In this document: positions 57,901 through 64,000 of the stretch, one piece after another | Layout of the letters: every line of letters starts with the position of its first letter | Numbering within the stretch: position 1 is the stretch's first letter | NCBI GenBank assembly: GCA_958450325.1 | Contig: OY288247.1 | Coordinates: forward strand, 55,927,701 to 55,991,700 | Origin: Agrostemma githago | Taxonomy: Eukaryota > Streptophyta > Magnoliopsida > Caryophyllales > Caryophyllaceae | Direction: 5' to 3' | DNA length: 64,000 bases | The notes under the pieces: model-generated | Told to the model about the DNA's origin: nothing | Seen by the model: only the letters and a program-made list of their open reading frames with translations | The model's database searches: none | Position numbers and translations under genes: made by a program

Positions 57901-60900
57901 CCAATGCCAATGCTCCAAGTGTATCCATTATCAAATTAACCCAAAGAAGCTGCACATCAGAGACAGAAACTTGCTAAAGACTAGCATCTAAAATCATAAT
58001 CCAAGGTAAAACAATGAAAAGACAATAATCGGCAGAGGAACTTTATGTAAAATACTACCTCTTCGTTCGAATTTCATCATCTGTTTGAAAGAAATTTTTT
58101 TGGAGATTGAGTAGGTAATTTGTCAACTAAGTGGCCAAAAGGATGTATGATTATTTTCATTCAAATTGAAGAGTAGAAGACACATTTTAGATTCAAAGTA
58201 TGCCAAACATTGAGTACTTCTGTAGAATTGAGGTCAAACAGTTGAAAACAAGTAAATAGGTCGAACAACTACCTGTACTGCATTTAATGGAACTTCACCG
58301 GTGGAAAAAGCAGCAACCACGTTAATTATAAGTGCTGCTACATTAACAGTAAGCTGGAACTGAATGAATTTTTGTATGTTCGCATACACAGATCTACCCC
58401 ATCGAACAACCTGAACAAATTACGGGAATATATTAAGCAGCAAAGTCTGCACTTCAAACTGATCCTCAAATTGAACTCATTCCAACGATTATACACACGT
58501 AGACCAGTGATCTCAAGTGTAATGAAATAATCTACTATCATCCTACCTTCACAACCGAAGCAAAATTGTCATCCAAGATTATGATATCTGAGCTTTCTTT
58601 TGCAACCTCCGTGCCAGCAATACCCATTGCAAGACCAATATCTGCCTGAACAAAAAATTAGACACATAGAATTAATTATCAGCAAATATTTAGCCGCACG
58701 GGGGAAAAAATTAAATAAATCAATAAAGTGAGACAAATATCTTTATGTGATGATAATACATTCACAAGTAAAGAGCACAAAATACCTCATGCAAAGCTGG
58801 AGCATCATTCGTACCATCTCCGGTAACAGCAACAACATGACCTCTCCTCTTTAATGCTTGGACAAGCAGAAGTTTGTCATTTGGTGATGACCTTCCCATA
58901 ACCTGAACACAATATCAATAATAAATTCACAACAGTGATTGGTAAATTGGTTACTATAACTTCTACCTACCAAATAGTTTCGAAGTTCTGATATTCTTGA
59001 CAAACGTCATTTGTAGCATTGCATTCATTACATATTAGGATAGTCTGATCCGGATTTTAATATCCTTGCTTGATTATGATGGTTTTTAACTTTTAAGACA
59101 ATGTTGATCCTTCAACACGAGTTGCAGACAAGAAAATGCCAAAAACAGCAACATCCATAAGTTAAAATTCTAATCCCTCCGAGTATGACTTTATGTTCCC
59201 TCTTTCCCTTTTGGACTGAGTCATTCTTTCTTCCCTCTTTCCTTTTTAAGTCATGAATATGTGGCTCATATTCACCCATTCATTTTTCTCTTCCTCCATT
59301 TTTGAGCCACACATTCCCACACCCTTATTTTTTCCCCCCAAAACCCTAGGGGAACATATCTTAGACTCGGAAGGAGTAATAGTTTTTAACAAATTTCTAC
59401 GACATTAGGACTATATGACCCAGTTTCTAACAGTACACGTCTTTTTTTTCCTTTGCAAAACTACTTTAAATGTAAGTTTCATGTTAGTAGATAAAAAAAC
59501 ATGTTATCAAGTGAATTCTCGTATCATAATTAATCAGGATATTCAACTATATAATAATAACAGTAGATATAAACACAATCTATACTTTATATACAATTTA
59601 TCCATAAAAAATGTTATGTGTTTTGATTGCGAAACATGATAGTGAAACAATGTGACAATCAAATTCAACTGCATTGATCCTACCCGAATATCGTAAGTCG
59701 TGACAGAGTAGAATTTTTATTCCTATAACATCGATGAATCTCATCTCTTCTCAAAAAGTAATAATATCATGAAAACCATAATAAAAAGACAGGGCATACT
59801 GATATCTTTTCTGCGATTTCTTCCCTCTCTGCTTCTGACTTGTTACGGAATGATTTCCCCTCTATCAAATTTGGTTCACTAGCATCTGCATCCGAAGCTA
59901 GGATACCACATTCCAGAGCAATGGCTCTTGCGGTCTGAAGATTATCACCAGTAACCATGCGAACCTGAAGCATATAAGTTCCATCTTTCAGATAATTGAA
60001 AAAATAAATTGTATTAATATGATAATGAGTTAGAAGTCTAAAATAGCTTTATTTCCAAATAAATCAAACAACACTCCAAACCTATAGCTTGGAATTTGGT
60101 AACCTCGCTAAAGTATTCAGGTACTCCCTCCAAATCTTTTGTTCCTTCATTTACCTTTTTGAAAGTCAAAATTATCATATTTTGTAATACAATACTTACA
60201 TAGTTATATTTGTCATCAAAACGATAATAATAAAATACAAGTGGATAAAATGTTGGTCAAAGTGCCACCTAAGAGACAGTGTATAAAGTAAATGGGAGCA
60301 ATAATGTGAACTGGGGGGGATCATAGAAATAGAAGCTATCAGAACTAAGAGTATCACATACCTTGACACCTGCAGCCCTGCATAATTCAACTGAATCTCT
60401 GACTCCTGGACGACAAGGATCCTACAGTTGAAATTATAATAAATCAAAACCAAGCAGTAGCTAAAACAATCAGAGTAATTCTGTAATAGACAAATTGGAG
60501 TACACTAAGTGAACACATCCCACAATTACAATCATAAAATAGCAATACTTTGAAGCCGCATTGACCCTGAATCGCAATACCTTTATGCCAACAATAGCAA
60601 GCAGAATCAACTCATCATCTGGCATCACCCACTGTGCTAGTCGCTCTTCATCTGAAGGTACTTTATCTACGTCGTACGGTCGATAAGCAATGGCGACACA
60701 ACGGAGACTTTGAACAGCCATTTGCTCAATAGCCTTCTTGAAGAAAGATACCTGCACAGAATCATTACATGTGCAATTATAGATTAAAAAAACTGTTACA
60801 AAAAAAAACACATTTTTTGGCAAAAGAAAAACAAGTTTTTTGGCCGATTTGCCATCCAAAGATTCCAGACTCCTTAGCATGAGGACTCGTTGGGCGATAA

Positions 60901-63498
60901 TTGTAATTATTTAGTGTTTGTGTAGTGAAACGAACGGAAAACCACTTCGTTTCTAGCCCAAAATGTGTTTAAAATTTTGGATAGCTTGGAAAGGACTACT
61001 TCCGCCCAACCAATCCAAAGCTTACATAAGATTTTTCACAAATTTTAAGGAAGTGGGTAAAAAGTAAAGGTACTACTGGTAAATCATAAGGTATTATGGG
61101 TCATCAAATTAAAGGGGATGAAAAGTAATAAGTGTAAGCTTTGGATTGGCTGGGAGTAAGGATATAAAAGGTAAAATGTAATTTAGCCTTTATTTTGTGA
61201 TTTTGATTAGGTAAACAAAAAGAGGAGGGGAGGCTTTGCATAGACACCAAGCAAGTCTCGAAGAAAGGGACTCCTAGTTCATCGCTACATGTGTGACGAG
61301 AACTAAAAAATAAAAGGCGATAGTGAAGCTATTTCATTGGATAAAATTCTTGACTCTTTTGAATACTAACATGTGCTACACACAAAAAAAATGTTGTAAG
61401 ATAACTCGAACTTTATATATTACAGAACTATTTGAATGTGAAGCAATAGCAAGTGTGGTGATCCAGCATAATGGAGCAATTAACCTCAAGCAAAAGTCAA
61501 TAGTATGATCCTGTAGCAGGTGAGGTTCATGTTGAAGATACATAGTAATGTTAAACTTGCTCTAGTTGTCCTAATGGTTTGAACCTTCTAAAGAGATGGC
61601 ATTTCAAAAAGGAAATCCATTAGGTGTTTTTTTCGCAAGGTTGAAGAGAAGCAAATCAGGATGCACCAAAATTGGGATGACTAAGGATAATCAAGTCACT
61701 TGACCCTAAATGGTTTTGTTAAGTTTGCTATGTTTTTAGCTCATTTCATTGTTTACATCCATTGTAATTTCGTTTTTCCCTCTTCGGACTGTATTCAGTA
61801 AGTCCTTCACATTGTGCCTTGATACATTTATTGGAAAATAAATTAGATCAGCTCATAACAGTTGGCTTATGCAGCAGTATAATAAAAAAATTCAAATCTT
61901 CTGTTAACATGGAAAATATATCTTCTTTCCATGGTGGGTCATCCTCTAAATATCTGGAAGCAATTAGAAGAGTTAATAAGCTCCTACAAGGCATCCCCGT
62001 AATAAATCTTTCCTGACATTATGTAATGAGTTATCTATCATATGTAGGGTTCTTGTCAGAGGGTTCAAAGAGACAAGATGGGCTATTCTTGCAAGTTTCT
62101 AACAAAGTTGAAGTTGCACACCTTATCCTCATCCAGGGGAGAAAAATGGTCAGTTTCATCCATGTAACTTGTGCATGAAGCCAAAACAATTTCAGCAGCA
62201 CCCTTCCAATGTATATGGATTTCAGAATTAGGCTGCACATAATCAGTTAAACAACAGAAGCTTCAGTTCATGACACAAATGAGATACCTAATCAAGAAGC
62301 TAGTAATAGTGACAACTACACAAAGTCAAAAAGTCTATTTGAGATGCAAGAACTCTCTGAAGGGAGTACAAAAGCAAAAGTAAGGAGACATGACATTGGC
62401 AGATAACCAAGAGTCGGAGATACATGTCATTCATGGATACAGGTAACCTTGATCAATATTTAGGGTATGTTTGGATTGGGGATTTGGAGGGAAAGGGAGG
62501 GGGACGAAATCTTTTGTTTGCATAACAAAATGGATGTGAAGGGATTTGGAAGGGAGGGAAAATGGATTCCTCCATTTCCCTCCTCCAAGCCAATTTATTT
62601 CCCACCAATGTAAGCAAGATTTTGATGGAAAACTATGTCCTCCATTTCCCCTCCCCTTCGCTTCCCTTCCTTTTCCCTCCCCTCCCTTTCAATCCTATTT
62701 TTGTATCCAAACACGCCCTTAGGGTTACAATTTCCATGCACCGGTCTTCTTTACTTGTCTCTCATGCCCTATCCTTCGGTCTCGACAACAGTGGTTTTGG
62801 ATGAAGGTAGTGTCCCTGGAGACTGGTGGTAGTAGGGTAAGTAGTTGACTAGTTGAGAGTGGCAAAAGGGGGATTAATTGGTAGGCCAGGCTGATGTTAG
62901 ATGGGTGGATTAATTTGAGATAATTAGGGAATAATGAAGCTTAGTTACTCAAATCATAAAAGTCGAGATGGTAAAACTGACATAACATCTCGAAAGAGTT
63001 GGCAAATTTGGGCCAGTTGACATTATTCAAATAATACAAGGGAGTAGCATTTAAATTTACAGTATAGTGCACAAAAGAGGGCTAATTGGGGGTTTGCTTG
63101 GCATATTCCTCTTTTTATGAACAAATCCCAGGTTGAGAACGAAAATAATACAGCGCAAAGAATTGAACTTCAATAGTGGTTCCAATATTTGTTTAGGATT
63201 CGCAATTCATAAGAACCAAGATTGTGGAACTTACAGTTTTGACTGCGACACCCCCACGTTTTTTCTCGGAGTTGAATGGAAACGCATGGATGATTGAAGA
63301 CTCTGATCTTATCACATCAAAGTTCATCCCAAGCTGTTACATTTAAAACAGTCCATTAAACAAGGAAATATACTACTATCTACCATAATTTACTTAATCA
63401 ATGGTTATGAAAGTAACATGAATTTGTAGTACCTTCAAAGCCCACGAAAGGATAGCCTTTTCAGTTGGTGACCCAGAGATCTCCACATCTCCATCGCC
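54941..63498 (-). CDS. P2B autoinhibited Ca2+-ATPase (ACA8/9/10 type), C-terminal two-thirds
   Basis: Calmodulin-regulated calcium pump that exports Ca2+ from the cytosol, in this subgroup usually at the plasma membrane. Exons read on the minus strand: 63498-63433, 63333-63235, 62232-62122, 60751-60581, 60421-60362, 59964-59800, 58902-58786, 58645-58547, 58410-58273, 57949-57849, 56584-56539, 56456-56322, 55584-55477, 55378-55287, 55052-54941. All have GT/AG borders and join in frame. Seen: SGSPTEKAILSW and HWKGAAEIVL (nucleotide-binding domain), DPCRPGV and MVTGDNLQTARAIALECGIL, VTGDGTNDAPALHE (hinge), LLWVNLIMDTLGALALATEPPTDHL (M6), then helices to M10 and a basic tail RRNRQRSSRS. The many introns and SPTEKA favour ACA8/9/10 over ACA1/2/4. 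The phosphorylation site, M1-M4 and N-terminal regulatory part lie beyond the window. No lesion is seen. Confidence 0.95.
56690..57431 (+). mobile_element. 3' fragment of an RTE-type LINE in an ATPase intron
   Basis: Inside the intron 56585-57848, on the strand opposite the gene. Pieces in several frames match the C-terminus of plant RTE elements: TRKDRLRNEVIRKKI-like, DAPIRRVEKWREHRLVRGRGRPKQT (about 56921-56995), ALDRTMWMVRIRVVDD. The 3' end carries the familiar phrase GGTTAGCTGACCCCAAATTTTTTGG (quoted in part; 57384-57410) and GACTAAGGCTCCGATGTTGTT. It is heavily decayed. Confidence 0.8.
59173..59376. mobile_element. Stowaway-like MITE in an ATPase intron
   Basis: 204 bp between TA dinucleotides (59171-59172 and 59377-59378). 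The ends ATCCCTCCGAGTAT and ACTCGGAAGGAGT pair with few mismatches. It lies in the intron between exons 58786-58902 and 59800-59964. Confidence 0.7.
60124..60298. mobile_element. Stowaway-like MITE in an ATPase intron, decayed
   Basis: It starts CTCCCTCC after TA (60122-60123) and ends ATGGGAG before CA. It has about the right length for a Stowaway element but weak terminal pairing. Confidence 0.5.
62463..62718. mobile_element. Tourist/PIF-Harbinger-like MITE in an ATPase intron
   Basis: 256 bp flanked by TTA (62460-62462 and 62719-62721). The ends GGGTATGTTTGGAT and ATCCAAACACGCCC pair closely, followed by purine-rich and pyrimidine-rich arms (GGAGGGAAAGGGAGGG and its counterpart). The TTA duplication and GGGxxTGTTTGG end suit PIF/Harbinger. 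Confidence 0.75.
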
Positions 63499-64000
63499 CT
63501 GACGAAAGTAATAATAAAGAACAGTGATTAAAAAGATTCAATTCCACCTCAGCAGACATGGATAAGCATTTTGCTTAAAAGTAATTGTTGAAAACGATCT
63601 TGTTACGCAATAGCACAAATGTACGCACAAGAATTCATAGTATTCTTTGCCATCTCCATCCTCCGCGAAAAGAAGAGAAAGATGAGAGACACTGTATCAG
63701 GGCTCCTTCCCCGTGGAAAGTAAAGGGGTAAGTGTACACAAGCCGAGAGAGTCTCAGAGTTCCGTACCCGATGAAAGAAAAGGTGTATGTCTCCACAAGA
63801 CTACCATTATTTTGAACTTTGAAGTAAACACAGAGGATGTAACCAAATTATCCATAAACCAAAATGAAATCTGCTATAAATTGCATCAACAGCTACCTCG
63901 GAGAACAAGGACTGAAATACAACATTACCTTGGTACCCAAAGGGCTCCAATAAATGCCATAAGAAGGGGTGAGCAAAAAGCCAAATAAGAACAATATTTT
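63499..64000 (-). other. Intron of the Ca2+-ATPase gene running to the window edge
   Basis: The exon at 63433-63498 starts after an AG acceptor, so this is intron. I did not recognise the next upstream ATPase exon before 64000 on the minus strand. Confidence 0.6.

Overview
This is nuclear DNA of a flowering plant, almost certainly a eudicot. The evidence is plant Ty3/gypsy clades (Athila, Tat/Ogre, chromovirus), plant-type introns, Stowaway- and Tourist-like MITEs, and two host genes. I cannot name the species.

Layout. 1-1667: end of an Athila-type element whose 3' LTR is complete; the rest lies left of the window. 1668-21034: a decayed Tat-lineage element whose gag-pol runs on the minus strand (gag 20756 to integrase 15044). 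It carries an antisense accessory gene on the plus strand. That gene is split by an 8.7-kb coding-free LTR element (2937-11670) flanked by a perfect CCTCC target duplication. About 21000-30294: a second, plus-strand Tat/Ogre-like element missing the Gag core and reverse transcriptase, followed by about 3.3 kb of AT-rich DNA. 30295-39946: an Athila-type element with both LTRs, tRNA-Asp primer site, Gag and protease, but no RT, RNase H or integrase. 39947-43723: a minus-strand LTR fragment split by a second LTR element (40303-43604, CTCTT duplication) with only 281 bp between its LTRs.

Host genes and neighbours. 44450-44962 is an intact single-exon OSTC/DC2-like oligosaccharyltransferase subunit gene. 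46957-53393 is a chromovirus (short LTRs, initiator-Met primer site, chromodomain, ATTTG duplication) interrupted by a minus-strand LINE fragment. From 54941 past the right edge runs a many-exon P2B Ca2+-ATPase gene of the ACA8/9/10 type on the minus strand. Fifteen exons with clean splice sites are visible, and MITEs and an RTE LINE tail sit in its introns.

The most interesting structures are the antisense spliced gene in the Tat element, with its own promoter-like and poly(A)-like signals; tandem arrays whose units each contain a short two-base-loop hairpin; primer-site-like motifs inside Ogre-type LTRs; a CCGGTCGGGAC repeat shared by different LTR families; and a decay pattern dominated by nonsense changes. 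Everything except the two host genes appears to be transposon-derived or non-coding.
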